A stretch of DNA of 42,807 bases from Micrococcales bacterium (GTDB lineage: Bacteria; Actinomycetota; Actinomycetes; Actinomycetales; Cellulomonadaceae), in NCBI GenBank assembly GCA_009779195.1, contig WRET01000026.1, positions 1-42,807 of the forward strand, written 5' to 3'. Positions 25,178 to 36,768 of this stretch are shown here, piece by piece. How positions within the stretch are numbered: the stretch's first letter is position 1; every line of letters starts with the position of its first letter. The translations under genes were made by a program, and so were the position numbers. The notes under the pieces were generated by a model. It saw only the letters and a program-made list of their open reading frames with translations. It ran no database searches and had not been told where the DNA came from.

Positions 25178-26490
25178 CCGAACCGTACCTGGACCGCCTC
25201 GCCGTGGGCTGGCAGCTTCTCGACACCGGCGAGGGCGACGACATGGTCGGCGACGGCTGCCAGGGCGTCAGCGTCGTACTCGATCACCTGCACAGCGCGG
25301 ACGTACGAGTGCACCCCCAGACCGGACGAGTAGTGCGCGGCACCACCGGTGGGCAGCACGTGGTTCGACCCGGCGACGTAGTCTCCCAGCGACACCGGTG
25401 AGCACGTCCCGACGAAGATGGCTCCGGCGCTGGTCACCTGCTCGGCGAGAGCGGCAGCGTCGGCGGTGTGGAGCTCGAGGTGCTCAGCGCCGTAGGCGTT
25501 GACGACGTCCAGCCCGGCGGCCATGTCGTCGACCAGCACGACCGCCGACTGCGGCCCGGCCAGGGCGGTCGTCGCCCGCTCACGGTTGGCCGTGGTGGCA
25601 AGCTGGCGTGCCAGGGCCTGCTCCATCGCGTCGGCCAGCTCTTCGCAGTCTGTGACCAGCACCGACGCGGCGAGAGGGTCGTGCTCAGCCTGGGAGAGCA
25701 TGTCCCCGGCGATGTGGCGGGGGTCGGCAGTGGCGTCGGCGAGGATCGCGATCTCTGTCGGACCAGCCTCGGCGTCGATCCCGACGACCCCGCGGACCAG
25801 CCGTTTGGCGGCAGCGACGTACACGTTGCCCGGGCCGGTGACCACGTCGACCGGTTCGCAGACCACCGTCCCGTCAGCCTCGGCCGCACCGTAGGCGAAC
25901 ATGGCCACGGCTTGGGCTCCCCCGGCCGCGTACACCTCGTCCACACCCAGCAGCCCGCACGTGCCGAGCACGCCCGGGTCTGGCAACCCACCGTTGGACA
26001 CCTGCGGTGGCGACGTCACCGCGAGGGAGACCACACCTGCCTCTTGCGCGGCGACGACGTTCATGACCACTGACGACGGGTACAGCGCCAGCCCACCTGG
26101 GACGTACAAACCCACCCGACGCACCGGCAGCCAGCGTTGGCGCACCTGGGCCCCTGGTGCGACCTGCACCGTGAACGGCTGCGGGACCTGCGCGGCGTGG
26201 ACCCGCCGCACCCGGTCGATGGCCTCCTCCAGCCCACTGCGCACCGCCGGGTCGAGCGCCTCGACAGCAGCGGCGATGGCCTGCGCGGGGACGCGCAGGT
26301 GCTCGGGGCGCACCCGGTCGAACTTCTGCGCCCAGTCGCGCAGGGCGTCGGCGCCACGGTCACGCACGTCGGCGACGACGGGGGCCACCTGTTCAGCAGC
26401 CTGCTCCACGTCCAGCTCGGCACGAGGCAGGGCAGCGACGAGCTCGCGCCGGGTGAGGGTCTTGCCACGCAGGTCAATCCGTGAGATCAC
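25174..26490 (-). CDS. hisD: Histidinol dehydrogenase
   Basis: A 438-residue enzyme, GTG start. It oxidises histidinol to histidine in two NAD-dependent steps. The conserved parts include [27 protein letters not shown], the zinc-site region [24 protein letters not shown], and [20 protein letters not shown] at the C-terminus. It is the first of the minus-strand his genes in transcription order. Length is standard. Confidence 0.96.
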   Translation of the reverse strand: MISRIDLRGKTLTRRELVAALPRAELDVEQAAEQVAPVVADVRDRGADALRDWAQKFDRVRPEHLRVPAQAIAAAVEALDPAVRSGLEEAIDRVRRVHAAQVPQPFTVQVAPGAQVRQRWLPVRRVGLYVPGGLALYPSSVVMNVVAAQEAGVVSLAVTSPPQVSNGGLPDPGVLGTCGLLGVDEVYAAGGAQAVAMFAYGAAEADGTVVCEPVDVVTGPGNVYVAAAKRLVRGVVGIDAEAGPTEIAILADATADPRHIAGDMLSQAEHDPLAASVLVTDCEELADAMEQALARQLATTANRERATTALAGPQSAVVLVDDMAAGLDVVNAYGAEHLELHTADAAALAEQVTSAGAIFVGTCSPVSLGDYVAGSNHVLPTGGAAHYSSGLGVHSYVRAVQVIEYDADALAAVADHVVALAGVEKLPAHGEAVQVRFG

Positions 26491-26572
26491 GTCCGCCAGT
26501 CTACGGGGCAGGTGTGGACCACTCTTGTCGGGCTGCGGCCAGACGTGGTCGGTCGCTGTCCGGCGCGGCCTG

Positions 26573-26920
26573 CTAACCGCCGCGGCGTGCCCGCAGCGCC
26601 GCCAGTGCCTCGTCGAGAAGGGCAGCGCCGTCCTCTTCGGTGCGACGCTCTTTGACGTAGGCGAGGTGGGTTTTGTAGGGCTCGTTACGTGAGGGGGACG
26701 GGGGGTGGTCCTGGTCCTGGCCTGCGGGAAAGCCGCAGCGGGGGCAGTCCCAGGTCACCGGGGCCTCCTCGACGGCCTCCTCGGCGAAGCTCGGGCGGGT
26801 CTCGTGGCCGTTGACGCACCAGTACGAGATCCACACCCGTGGCGCGGCCAGGCCACGCTCCGACTCACCCATAGGTCCGGCACCGACGCGCGAACCACGT
26901 ATGGCACTTCCACCGGCCAT
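26573..26920 (-). CDS. rbpA: RNA polymerase-binding protein RbpA
   Basis: A 115-residue actinobacterial transcription factor that binds RNA polymerase and the primary sigma factor and stabilises open complexes. The zinc ribbon reads [13 protein letters not shown] ... [11 protein letters not shown]; its ligands are probably Cys-His-Cys-Cys. The C-terminal [20 protein letters not shown] contains the sigma-interaction segment. It is placed just after secG, as in Streptomyces. Length is normal. Confidence 0.93.
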   Translation of the reverse strand: MAGGSAIRGSRVGAGPMGESERGLAAPRVWISYWCVNGHETRPSFAEEAVEEAPVTWDCPRCGFPAGQDQDHPPSPSRNEPYKTHLAYVKERRTEEDGAALLDEALAALRARRGG

Positions 26921-26951
26921 CAGGTCTGCTCCCTCACACGGTCCTCAGCTC

Positions 26952-27203
26952 TCAGATATCGGGCCAGCGGGTCTCGATGAGACCGAGCACGATGATGATG
27001 ACCGTCCACACCAGAGCGGAACCGATCGTGATCCGGTTGAGGTTACGCTCGGCCACGCCTGAGCTACCAGCCGACGAGCTGATCCCGCCACCGAACATGT
27101 CTGACAGGCCGCCACCACGGCCCTTGTGCAGCAGCACCAAGAGCACCAGCAGGAGGCTGGCCAGCACCAGCAACACCTGGAGGGCGAACTTCAACGCTCC
27201 CAC
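26952..27203 (-). CDS. secG: Preprotein translocase subunit SecG
   Basis: An 83-residue, two-helix membrane protein, GTG start. It has LQVLLVLASLLLVLLVLLHK, then GRGGGLSDMFGGG, and a second helix TIGSALVWTVIIIVLGLIE, the normal SecG layout. SecG assists the SecYE channel. The sequence lies in the gap-pgk-tpiA-secG-rbpA order usual for actinobacteria. Confidence 0.95.
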   Translation of the reverse strand: MGALKFALQVLLVLASLLLVLLVLLHKGRGGGLSDMFGGGISSSAGSSGVAERNLNRITIGSALVWTVIIIVLGLIETRWPDI

Positions 27204-27374
27204 GCAGATCTTCCTCCACTACGACGTGACCAAGGCCGAGACCGGCCTCCTGCCACCAGGGTAAGCGACAATCCGCCGAGGCAGAACCGCAACCCCACGA
27301 ACCAGGCCAGTCTGCCCCCAGATCCACCCCGCTCAGCACCTGTCGCCAACACGCGGTGCACGGAGCTGACCTGT

Positions 27375-27408
27375 GAGGCCGCCGGCCCAGGGGCGGGCCG
27401 ACGGCCTC
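27375..27408 (-). terminator. Hairpin terminator after tpiA
   Basis: A 14-bp stem (27375-27388 with 27395-27408, GAGGCCGNCGGCCC) with a 6-nt loop lies 12 nt beyond the tpiA stop. In minus-strand RNA the only non-Watson-Crick position is a G-U pair, so the stem is complete. No clear T run follows. Confidence 0.75.
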
Positions 27409-27419
27409 TAACCGAGGAG

Positions 27420-28226
27420 TCAGCGGACGTGCGCCTGGTAGCGCACGATCGTGGCGAACTCGACGGGGTCGAGGCTGGCCCCGCCGACGAGGGCACCGTC
27501 GACGTCGGGCAGGTCCATGATCGCCGCGACGTTGGACGACTTGACCGAGCCGCCGTACAAGATGCGTACGGCGTCGGCTGTGGCCTGGTCGTACAGCTCG
27601 GCGAGGCGGGCACGGATGGCCGCAGCCATCTCCTGGGCCTCGTCGGTGCCGCAGACCACGCCTGTGCCGATGGCCCAGACCGGTTCGTAGGCGATGACCA
27701 GACCAGCGACCTGCTCAGCGGTGAGCGGTTCGAGACCGCCGTCGAGCTGGCGCAAGGTGTGGGCGATGTGCTCGCCAGCCTCGCGGACCTCCAGCTCTTC
27801 GCCGATGCACAAGATCGGGACCAGGTCGTGGGCCAGCGCAGCCTTGACCTTGGCGCTGGTGACAGCCTCGTCCTCGCCGTGGTACTGGCGGCGCTCAGAG
27901 TGCCCGACCGCGACGTACGTGCAGCCCAGCTTGGCCAGGAACTGCCCGGAGACCTCCCCGGTGTAGGCACCGGAGGTGTGCGCCGACAGGTCTTGCCCGC
28001 CGTAGACGATGGACAGCTTGTCGGCGTCGACGAGGGTCTGCACCGAGCGGATGTCGGTGAACGGGGGAAGCACCGCGACCTCGACGGACTCGAAGTCGTG
28101 CTTGCCGTCGCGCAGCTCCCAGGCGAGCTTTTGGACAGTGGCGATGGCCTGCTGGTGGTCGAGGTTCATCTTCCAGTTGCCCGCCATGAGCGGGGTGCGT
28201 CCAGCCGCTGTGCTGTTCGAAGACAT
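27420..28226 (-). CDS. tpiA: Triosephosphate isomerase
   Basis: A 268-residue TIM barrel that interconverts DHAP and glyceraldehyde 3-phosphate. Catalytic residues are in place: Asn-x-Lys in GNWKMN, His in [12 protein letters not shown], Glu in [11 protein letters not shown]; the phosphate loop is [10 protein letters not shown]. The ATG at 28226 overlaps the pgk stop (TGATG). Last gene of the glycolytic set, followed by a strong hairpin. Confidence 0.97.
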   Translation of the reverse strand: MSSNSTAAGRTPLMAGNWKMNLDHQQAIATVQKLAWELRDGKHDFESVEVAVLPPFTDIRSVQTLVDADKLSIVYGGQDLSAHTSGAYTGEVSGQFLAKLGCTYVAVGHSERRQYHGEDEAVTSAKVKAALAHDLVPILCIGEELEVREAGEHIAHTLRQLDGGLEPLTAEQVAGLVIAYEPVWAIGTGVVCGTDEAQEMAAAIRARLAELYDQATADAVRILYGGSVKSSNVAAIMDLPDVDGALVGGASLDPVEFATIVRYQAHVR

Positions 28227-29425
28227 CAGGACTCCAGCACGGCGATACCGGGCAGCGACTTGCCCTCCAGCAGCTCCAGGCTCGCCCCACCACCGGTGGA
28301 GATATGCCCGAACCCGGCCTCGTCGAAGCCGAGCAACCGCACAGCAGCAGCAGAGTCGCCGCCACCGACGATGGTGAACGCGCCGTTCGTGCCCGCGTCG
28401 ACCAAGGCTTGGGCCACGGCACGGGTGCCTGCGGCGAACGCCTCGAACTCGAACACCCCGGCTGGGCCGTTCCACACCACGGTCTTGGCGTCGACGATCT
28501 TCGAGGCGAACAGCTCGGCAGACTCCGGGCCGATGTCCAGGCCCATCTGGTCGTCAGGGATCGCGTCGACAGCCACGACAGTCGCCGGGGCGTCCGCGGC
28601 GAACGCCGGGGCCACGATGGTGTCGACCGGCAGCACGATCTCCACGCCACGGGCGGCTGCGTCGGCCAGGTAGCCCTTGACGGTGCTGACCTGGTCGGCC
28701 TCGAGCAGGGACGTGCCCACCGAGAAGCCCTGGGCAGCCAAGAAGGTGTAGAGCATCCCGCCGCCGATGACCAGGCGGTCGGCCTTGCCCAGCAGGTTCG
28801 AGATCACGCCGAGCTTGTCGGAGACCTTCGCCCCGCCGAGCACGACGACGTACGGGCGCGCCGGGTCGTCGGTGGCCCGCCGCAACGAGGCGACCTCGTT
28901 GACCACCAGCAGGCCTGCAGCGTGCGGCAGGCGCTGGGCCACGTCGTAGACCGACGCCTGCTTGCGGTGCACCACGCCGAACCCGTCGGAGACGAACGCG
29001 TCGGCCAGGGCTGCCAGCTCGTCGGCCAGGGCCCCGCGCTCGGCGTCGTCCTTGGAGGTCTCGCGCGCGTCGAAACGCACGTTCTCGAGCATGGCGACGT
29101 CACCGTCGGCCAGGTCGGCCACGACCTGCTGGGCCGACGGTCCGACGAGGTCGGCAGCCAGCGCCACAGGTTTGCCCAGCAGCTCGCCCAGGCGGGCGGC
29201 AGCAGGGGCCAGGGAGTACTTGGGGTCCGGCTCGCCCTTGGGCCGGCCCAGGTGCGCGGTGACCACGACCTTGGCACCGGCGTCGGCCAGGCGCGTGAGG
29301 GTCGGCAGGGCGGCGCGGATCCGCCCGTCGTCGGTGATGGTGGTGCCGTCGAGCGGCACGTTGAAGTCAGAGCGGACCAGGACGCGCTTGCCGCGCAGGT
29401 CGCCCAAGTCGTCAATAGTCTTCAT
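28226..29425 (-). CDS. pgk: Phosphoglycerate kinase
   Basis: A 399-residue enzyme, ATG behind [39 protein letters not shown] and the nucleotide loop [13 protein letters not shown] identify it. It makes ATP from 1,3-bisphosphoglycerate. It is coupled to tpiA downstream; a hairpin separates it from gap upstream. Confidence 0.97.
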   Translation of the reverse strand: MKTIDDLGDLRGKRVLVRSDFNVPLDGTTITDDGRIRAALPTLTRLADAGAKVVVTAHLGRPKGEPDPKYSLAPAAARLGELLGKPVALAADLVGPSAQQVVADLADGDVAMLENVRFDARETSKDDAERGALADELAALADAFVSDGFGVVHRKQASVYDVAQRLPHAAGLLVVNEVASLRRATDDPARPYVVVLGGAKVSDKLGVISNLLGKADRLVIGGGMLYTFLAAQGFSVGTSLLEADQVSTVKGYLADAAARGVEIVLPVDTIVAPAFAADAPATVVAVDAIPDDQMGLDIGPESAELFASKIVDAKTVVWNGPAGVFEFEAFAAGTRAVAQALVDAGTNGAFTIVGGGDSAAAVRLLGFDEAGFGHISTGGGASLELLEGKSLPGIAVLES

Positions 29426-29466
29426 AGTTCCTCAGTTCGTGGGTCGTCACTGATGGGGCCTGACGT

Positions 29467-29506
29467 GCGAGCGTCCGCGCGCCGTGAACGGTGCGCGGAC
29501 GCTCGC
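29467..29506 (-). terminator. Strong hairpin between gap and pgk
   Basis: A perfect 14-bp stem (29467-29480 with 29493-29506, GCGAGCGTCCGCGC) encloses a 12-nt loop that can add a small inner CCG/CGG pairing. It sits 14 nt after the gap stop and 41 nt before the pgk start, with no T run. It may partly terminate or stabilise the gap message, giving gap higher expression than pgk and tpiA. Confidence 0.7.
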
Positions 29507-29519
29507 CATGGCGTAGCGG

Positions 29520-30687
<1,168 letters not shown>

Positions 30688-30812
30688 GACGCCTCAGGCG
30701 CTCAGAGGGGCGTCGCCGCTAACAGGCCCGGTGCAGGTCACGGCAGACGCCAGCAGACCGGGGCAGTGTCGCCAACACCACACCAAATCGGGCTCCGGCG
30801 AGACGTTGTGCC

Positions 30813-31793
30813 TCAGATATCGAGAAGATCCATGCTCAGCGCCGACTCGGTGTCCGGGACGCCGAGCTCTGAGGCGCGTTTGTCGGCCGTCGCCAGCAGG
30901 CGCCGAATACGTCCGGCGACGGCGTCTTTGGTCAGCGGCGGGTCCGACATCTTGCCCAGCTCTTCCAAGGACGCCTGTTTGTGTGCCAGCCGTAGCTCGC
31001 CAGCCTCCCGCAGGTGCTCGGGCACCTCGTCGCCAAGGATCTCGAAAGCACGTTCGACCCGGGCACCGGCTGCCACAGCGGCACGGGCCGAGCGGCGCAG
31101 GTTCGCGTCGTCGAAGTTCGCCATACGGTTGGCGGTGCCGCGCACCTCACGGCGTACCCGCAGCTCTTCCCAGACCAGGGTCGCGTCGTGCGCCCCCAAA
31201 CGGGTCAGCATGGCCGAGATCGCGTCACCGTCACGGATCACCACCCGGTCCACACCGCGCACCTCACGGGCTTTGGCAGCGATTCCTAGCCGCCGTGCCG
31301 CACCGACGAGTGCCAATGCTGCTTCGGGGCCCGGGCAGGTCACCTCCAGCGACGACGAACGCCCAGGGGTGGTCAGCGACCCGTGCGCCAAGAAAGCCCC
31401 GCGCCAAGCGGCCTCAGCCTCGCCCACCCCCGAGGAGACCAGCTGGGACGGCAGCCCTCGCACCGGGCGGCCCCGGTTGTCCAGCAGACCGGTCTGGCGG
31501 GCCAAGGACTCGCCGTCTTTGATGATCCGCAGCACATAGCGGTTACCCCGACGTAGCCCCGCGCCGGAGACCACGATGATCTCCCCTTGGTGCCCGTACA
31601 GGTCCAAGATCGCCTGGCGCAGGCGCCGCGCAGCGATCGACGTGTCGAGCTCAGCCTCGATGACGATCCTGCCGGAGATGATGTGCAACCCACCGGCGAA
31701 CCGCAGCATGGCTGAGACCTCGGCCTTGCGGCACGAGGTCTTGTCGATCTTGAGCCGAGCGAGCTCGTCCTTCACTTGAGCGGTCAGCGACAT
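30813..31793 (-). CDS. whiA: Sporulation/cell-division regulator WhiA
   Basis: A 326-residue WhiA. The N-terminal LAGLIDADG-like part starts [36 protein letters not shown], and the C-terminal helix-turn-helix has [20 protein letters not shown], then [12 protein letters not shown]. In Streptomyces WhiA is a transcription factor for sporulation septation; in others it acts in cell division. It is the last gene of uvrC-rapZ-yvcK-whiA. Length is standard. Confidence 0.95.
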   Translation of the reverse strand: MSLTAQVKDELARLKIDKTSCRKAEVSAMLRFAGGLHIISGRIVIEAELDTSIAARRLRQAILDLYGHQGEIIVVSGAGLRRGNRYVLRIIKDGESLARQTGLLDNRGRPVRGLPSQLVSSGVGEAEAAWRGAFLAHGSLTTPGRSSSLEVTCPGPEAALALVGAARRLGIAAKAREVRGVDRVVIRDGDAISAMLTRLGAHDATLVWEELRVRREVRGTANRMANFDDANLRRSARAAVAAGARVERAFEILGDEVPEHLREAGELRLAHKQASLEELGKMSDPPLTKDAVAGRIRRLLATADKRASELGVPDTESALSMDLLDI

Positions 31794-31853
31794 GGCGAAT
31801 ATCGTGCCACCTTGTGCGGTTCTTCGACCACGCCTCCGGGTGTTGAGACTGTC

Positions 31854-32888
31854 TCAGGTGCTCTGGTCGACAGGTTCGGGACCGTCCTTCGGCTGGTTCT
31901 CTGGGGGTTTGTCTGCCTGGTCACGACCCACATCTTCGGTGATGTCGCGTAGCGCCGCAGCCAGCCGCAGAGGGTCATGCCGGGCAGAACCATTGGATCT
32001 GCGCACTGGCCGCACGAGCAGCCGGGCACCCATCGCCTGGCACAGACCTTCGAGCCGCTCCAGGTCTTCCACAGCGCTGGGATCCACCACCACAGCCTCG
32101 AGCCGCAGGTCAGGAGCGTGCCGCCGCAGGACCCCCAGGTGCTCGTGGGCGCGCATCCCGGCGGTCTCCCCCGCTTCTTCCGGTTCGATGTTCAACGTCA
32201 CGACGATCCGGGCCGACGTGGACCCCAACGCGTCGCGCAGCACCGGGACCAACAGGTGCGGCAGCACCGAGGTGTACCAGGAACCTGGTCCCAGAATCAC
32301 CCAGTCCGCTTCCAGGACCGCCTGGACCGCTTCGGGGCACTCGGCCGGTTCACCCGGTACCAGACGCACCCTCTCGATGGGATCGGCGGTACGCGCGACC
32401 GCCGACTGGCCCCGAACGATCCGGTGGCGTCCGTCGGCGCGGTGGACCTCCGCCTCGATCCTCACAGGCTCCAACGACATGGGCAGCACCCGTCCGCGGG
32501 CGCCGAGCAGCTGTCCGACGAGGTCCAGCCCTGCGACAGTGTCGTCGAGCAGCTCCCACACCCCTGCGATGAGCAGGTTCCCCACAGCGTGCTGGTCGAG
32601 GGGCCCCAGCGAGGAGAACCGGTGCTGGAGGACATCACGCCAGGTCCGGCCCCATTTGGTGTCGTCGCACAACGCCGCCAGTGCCATACGAAGGTCACCG
32701 GGGGGCAGCACCTGGAGCTCGTCGCGCAGACGCCCTGACGAGCCACCGTCGTCGGCGACGGTGACCACTGCCGTGATGGTGTCGGTCAGGTGCCGCAAGG
32801 CCGACAGGGTTGCTGACAACCCGTGCCCGCCTCCGAGTGCTGTGATCGCTGGTCGGCGCTTGTCCCTCTTGAGAACGCGCTCGCTCAT
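31854..32888 (-). CDS. yvcK: YvcK-family gluconeogenesis/morphogenesis factor
   Basis: A 344-residue CofD-fold protein. ATG 32888 (MSERVLKRDKRRPAITALGG) follows the rapZ stop by 7 nt. Hallmarks are ALGGGHGLSATLSALR, VTVADDGGSSGRLRDE, VGNLLIAG and LGPGSWYTSVLPHLLV. Family members bind UDP-sugars (UDP-GlcNAc in Bacillus) and affect cell shape and growth on gluconeogenic carbon. Normal length, with a charged, Pro-rich C-terminal tail (PPENQPKDGPEPVDQST). Confidence 0.93.
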   Translation of the reverse strand: MSERVLKRDKRRPAITALGGGHGLSATLSALRHLTDTITAVVTVADDGGSSGRLRDELQVLPPGDLRMALAALCDDTKWGRTWRDVLQHRFSSLGPLDQHAVGNLLIAGVWELLDDTVAGLDLVGQLLGARGRVLPMSLEPVRIEAEVHRADGRHRIVRGQSAVARTADPIERVRLVPGEPAECPEAVQAVLEADWVILGPGSWYTSVLPHLLVPVLRDALGSTSARIVVTLNIEPEEAGETAGMRAHEHLGVLRRHAPDLRLEAVVVDPSAVEDLERLEGLCQAMGARLLVRPVRRSNGSARHDPLRLAAALRDITEDVGRDQADKPPENQPKDGPEPVDQST

Positions 32889-32895
32889 ACCGTCA

Positions 32896-33837
32896 TTATT
32901 CCTTGTCGATGTCGCGGGCCTGCACCGACACACGGTGGCCCAGTGCCCGCAGGCGGGAGGCGACCTGCTCAGAGACCGCCACCGACCGGTGCCTGCCGCC
33001 GGTGCAGCCCACGGCGATGGTCATGTAGTACTTGCCTTCGCGCAGGTAACCGGCAAGCACAGGTTCCAGAGACTGGACGTACCGGTCGACGAACGTCTCG
33101 GCACCGGTGCGCGACATGACGTACTCGCGCACCGGCCCGTCACGGCCGGTCAGGTGCCGCAGCTCGGAGATCCAGTACGGGTTGGGCAAGAACCGCACGT
33201 CGGCGACGTAGTCAGCGTCCAGCGGCAGCCCGTACTTGAAACCAAAGCTCATGACCGAGACCTGCACGACGTCTTCGTCAGGCCGGGCCAGAGCCTGGCG
33301 TACCTGGCGGTCCAGGTCGTGGACCGTCGTCTCGGAGGTGTCCACCAACCAGTTGGCCCGCGCACGGACGTCGGCCAGCAACGACCGTTCCAAGGCGATG
33401 GCTTCCAGGACGGTCGTGCTGCCCTGCAAGGGGTGGGGACGCCGGACGAACTCGAACCGGCGCACCAGCACCTCGTCAGAGGCGTCCAGGAACATGATGT
33501 GGACGTCCACACCTTTGTTGCCCAGGCTGTCGAGCTCGCCGAGCAGCTGGGCAAAGTCACGCCCGCGGGCGTCGATCACCGCACCCAGACGCTGCACCCC
33601 GTGCGCCGACGAGGACGTCATCATCCCCACCAGCGGTGCGAGCATCGGGACAGGCAGGTTGTCCACGACGTACCAGCCGAGGTCCTCGAGGGCTGCTGCA
33701 GCCCTCGACCGGCCTGCCCCGGACATCCCTGTGATGAGCACCACCTGGGGGTGGGCCGAACGTGGTGCCGGAGTAGCTGCCTCCAGCGCGGGGATCCCGG
33801 TCGGGACGGTGGTCGGCGACGGCTCGTCGGAGGTCAT
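32896..33837 (-). CDS. rapZ: RapZ/YvcJ nucleotide-binding protein
   Basis: A 313-residue P-loop protein. Walker A is GMSGAGRSRAA (Arg in place of the usual Lys in GKS, seen in actinobacteria), then DLGWYVVDNLP, SFGFKYGLPLDADYVADVRF and the C-terminal GCTGGRHRSVAVSE. E. coli RapZ guides GlmZ RNA to RNase E; the actinobacterial role is less clear. It has ~28 extra N-terminal residues that look disordered. It is always with yvcK and whiA. Confidence 0.93.
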   Translation of the reverse strand: MTSDEPSPTTVPTGIPALEAATPAPRSAHPQVVLITGMSGAGRSRAAAALEDLGWYVVDNLPVPMLAPLVGMMTSSSAHGVQRLGAVIDARGRDFAQLLGELDSLGNKGVDVHIMFLDASDEVLVRRFEFVRRPHPLQGSTTVLEAIALERSLLADVRARANWLVDTSETTVHDLDRQVRQALARPDEDVVQVSVMSFGFKYGLPLDADYVADVRFLPNPYWISELRHLTGRDGPVREYVMSRTGAETFVDRYVQSLEPVLAGYLREGKYYMTIAVGCTGGRHRSVAVSEQVASRLRALGHRVSVQARDIDKE

Positions 33838-33920
33838 ATCTCGATCTTGGCACGGCTGGGGGCACAGGGCCTTGCCTGGTCAGCCGAACGGACTCCGGTG
33901 GTTTTGCCCAGCGAGACTCC

Positions 33921-35843
33921 TCATTCCTCACCCGGGTGAAACGCTTGTACGACAGCGTGCGCGGTATGCGGACCGATGGTCGGCACAGCGGCGACCTCGT
34001 CGACGGTGGCCTGGCGCAGGCGTCGTACAGAACCAAACGCGTCGAGCAACGCCTGGCGGCGGGCTGGTCCCAGGCCCGGAACGTCGTCGAGCACCGAGGC
34101 CGTCATCCCCTTGCTGCGGCGTTTGCGGTGCGCGGCGATGGCGAACCTGTGCGCCTCGTCACGCACACGTTGCAGCAGGTACAGGCCCTGGGAGGCACGT
34201 GGCAGGACGAGAGGGAACTCCTCGTCGGGCAACCAGACCTCTTCGAGCCGTTTGGCCAGCCCGATGAGGGCCACATCGGCGACACCCAGCTCGTCCATGG
34301 CCGCAGCAGCAGCGGCGACCTGCGGCGGACCACCGTCGACGACGACGAGGTTCGGCGGGTAGGCAAAACGCCGGGCCTTGGGGTCGGCCGGCTCGACCAC
34401 CTCCCCCGTCTCGGGGGTTTCGTCGCCGTCGCGGCCTGCGAGGTAACGCTTGAACCTGCGAAAAATCACCTCGTGCATGGCTGCGGTGTCGTCGGCGGCA
34501 CCATCGCCGTCAGGCCCGCGGACGTTGAACAGCCGGTACTCGGCCTTGCGCGGCAACCCGTCTTCGAAAACCACCATGGACGCTGACTGGTAGGTGCCCT
34601 GGTTGTGCGACACGTCGTAGCACTCGATACGCAGCGGGGCGTTGTCGAGGTCGAGAGCCTCAGCAAGCTCACGCAGGGCCTGGGACCTGGTCGTCAGGTC
34701 CCCCGCGCGACGGGTGCGGTGCAGGGCCAGGGCGTGCTCGGCATTGGCCGCCACCCGCTGGGCGAGCTCACGTTTGTCACCGCGCTGGGGCACCCTCACA
34801 GCAACTTTGGCGCTCTGGGCGCTGCGCTGGGTGAGCCAGGCCATGACCTGGTCGGCGTCGGTCGGCAGCACAGGGACCAGGACCTCACGCGGCACCCCGG
34901 CAGGTGCGTCACCGCCGTAGACCTGCGACAACAACCGTTGCACGAGCGCCGCGTCGTCGATGTCCTCGACTTTCTCCACGACCCAGCCACGTTCGCCGCG
35001 GATCCGCCCGTCGCGTACGTGGAACACCGCGACGGCGGCTTCCAGCTCGTCACCGACCAGGGCGAACACGTCGGCGTCGGTCCCGTCGGGCAGCACCACA
35101 GCGTTGCGTTCGGTCGCTTTGGCCATGGCAGCGAGATCATCACGCAGACGTGCGGCCCGCTCGAAGTCGAGCTCTGCTGCGGCCTGCTCCATCTGCGCTG
35201 TCAGCCGCCGGGTGAATTTCGCGGTGGACCCAGCCATGAAGTCGCAGAAATCCTCGGCCAGCGCCCGGTGCTCGTCGGCGCTGACCCGTCCCACGCACGG
35301 CGCTGAACACTTGTCGATATACCCCAGCAAGCACGCCCGTCCTGACGACCCGGCCCGCCGGTACACCCCCGACGAGCAGGTCCGCACGGGAAACACCCGC
35401 AGCAGCAGGTCCACGGTCTCGCGGATCGCCCACGCGTGCGCGTACGGCCCGAAGTAGCGCGTCCCTTTGCGCCGCGCCCCCCGCATCACCTGCACCCGCG
35501 GGACTTCTTCGTCCAAGGTGACCGCCAGGTACGGGTAGGACTTGTCGTCGCGGTACTTGACGTTGAACCGCGGGTCGAACTCCTTGATCCACGAGTACTC
35601 CAGCGCCAGAGCCTCCACCTCGGTGCCCACGACCGTCCACTGCACGCTCGCCGCCGTGGTCACCATCTGCTGGGTCCGCGGGTGCAACCCCGACAGGTCC
35701 CCGAAGTAACTGGCCAGCCGGCTGCGCAACGACTTGGCCTTCCCGACGTACACCACCCGCCCGTGGTCGTCGGCGAACCGGTACACCCCCGGCGCGTCAG
35801 GCACCTCCCCCGGGCCAGGGCGGTACGTCGCAGGATCAGCCAC
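33921..35843 (-). CDS. uvrC: Excinuclease ABC subunit C
   Basis: A 640-residue repair nuclease, GTG start. The N-terminal GIY-YIG domain shows [19 protein letters not shown], a Cys-rich segment C...[16 protein letters not shown], a UVR motif (residues ~205-235), the RNase H-like endonuclease half with [20 protein letters not shown] and VVDGGPPQV, and a C-terminal HhH pair [20 protein letters not shown]. It makes both incisions in UvrABC nucleotide excision repair. It is intact. Confidence 0.96.
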   Translation of the reverse strand: MADPATYRPGPGEVPDAPGVYRFADDHGRVVYVGKAKSLRSRLASYFGDLSGLHPRTQQMVTTAASVQWTVVGTEVEALALEYSWIKEFDPRFNVKYRDDKSYPYLAVTLDEEVPRVQVMRGARRKGTRYFGPYAHAWAIRETVDLLLRVFPVRTCSSGVYRRAGSSGRACLLGYIDKCSAPCVGRVSADEHRALAEDFCDFMAGSTAKFTRRLTAQMEQAAAELDFERAARLRDDLAAMAKATERNAVVLPDGTDADVFALVGDELEAAVAVFHVRDGRIRGERGWVVEKVEDIDDAALVQRLLSQVYGGDAPAGVPREVLVPVLPTDADQVMAWLTQRSAQSAKVAVRVPQRGDKRELAQRVAANAEHALALHRTRRAGDLTTRSQALRELAEALDLDNAPLRIECYDVSHNQGTYQSASMVVFEDGLPRKAEYRLFNVRGPDGDGAADDTAAMHEVIFRRFKRYLAGRDGDETPETGEVVEPADPKARRFAYPPNLVVVDGGPPQVAAAAAAMDELGVADVALIGLAKRLEEVWLPDEEFPLVLPRASQGLYLLQRVRDEAHRFAIAAHRKRRSKGMTASVLDDVPGLGPARRQALLDAFGSVRRLRQATVDEVAAVPTIGPHTAHAVVQAFHPGEE

Positions 35844-35904
35844 CCCCCGACCCTATCCGGCACGGCCCGCCAGCCCGGGTCCAGGGTTTTCGACCCGAAC
35901 GTTA

Positions 35905-36572
35905 GAGCAGCACATCGCTGACGCGTACGACGAGCACCAGAAGACCGTCGCCGGCATCACCGTGCCCGCGGTGAGGGTGGTGGCCGCTGGCGGCCGCACG
36001 GTCATGCTCGTCGACCGGTTCGACCGCCCGGCGCACCCGACCCGCGCGGGAGTGCGCACCCGTCGGCAGGTCGTCTCGATGCTCACGGTGCTGGGTATGA
36101 ACAAGATGGGCTCGCACCACGCGACCTACGCCCAGATCGCCGACACCATCCGCACCGGCCCGTGGACCGACGTGCAGGCCACCCTCACCGAGGTGTTCAC
36201 CCGGCTCGTGCTGAGCATCTTGGTCGGCAACAACGACGACCACCTGCGCAACCACGCCGCGTTCTGGGACAGGTCCTGCCTCACGCTCACCCCGGCGTAC
36301 GACCTGGCCCCCCAGCCCAGGTCTGTGACCACCTCGACCCAGGCGATCGGTATCACTCGCGACGGGCAACGGGCCTCACAGCTGCGCCTGTGCCGCGCCG
36401 TCGCACCCGACTCTCGGCGTCCGCCGCAGAGGCGATCATCGACCGTGTCCGGGGCGCCGTCGCCGACCACTGGGACGACGCGTGCGACCTCGCCCAGCTC
36501 ACCGCCCACCAGCGCCAGACCCTGCACGGCCGGGAGTTCGGCAACGAGTACGCCTTCTGGGACAGCCCCTGA
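35905..36572 (+). pseudogene. Truncated, frameshifted HipA-like kinase
   Basis: Homology starts near 35905 without a start codon and covers only the C-terminal half of HipA: AGITVPAVRVVAAGGRTVML, VDRFDR, then RLVLSILVGNNDDHLRNHAA with the kinase NxDDHxxNH motif, and LTPAYDLAPQPR. After 36409-36411 the frame jumps; the continuation LSASAAEAIIDRVRGAVADH, then WDDACDLAQL is read in the next frame to TGA 36570-36572. The N-terminal ~150 residues are missing. HipA is the Ser/Thr kinase toxin of HipAB systems; no hipB is visible, so the system is dead. It lies divergent from uvrC, 61 nt away. Confidence 0.75.
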
Positions 36573-36589
36573 CCCTCGGGCCCGGACAA

Positions 36590-36759
36590 TGGGGACGGTT
36601 CCTATGTCTTGCCTGGTCAGCGCGCTGTCGACGTGATCGGTCTCTTTGAGCGCACCTCACCCAGCGATGACCAGCGTTGTCGTCTACTCCTGCGAGGCCC
36701 GCCACGACCCGCCTGAACAAATTCGATCGTGACCAGGCAAGACAGAGGAACCGTCCCCA
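36590..36759. mobile_element. MITE-like element with 30-bp terminal inverted repeats
   Basis: Positions 36590-36619 and 36730-36759 are inverted repeats of each other with 29 of 30 matches (TGGGGACGGTTCCT..., GTCTTGCCTGGTCA). They enclose about 110 bp with no gene. I recall GGGGACGGTTCC-like ends as widespread bacterial repeats that often flank transposase genes, so this may be a transposase-less derivative. No target-site duplication is obvious. It lies between the hipA remnant and the aldo/keto reductase, two convergent genes; a pure terminator role is less likely because the arms are far apart. Confidence 0.6.
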
Positions 36760-36768
36760 GTGTCTTCA

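Noticed and set aside
33869-33882. CCTTGCCTGGTCAG-like string between rapZ and uvrC resembling the inner part of the MITE-like ends
   Set aside because: Only about 13-14 bases match, without the GGGGACGGTTCC outer part or a second arm; likely chance.
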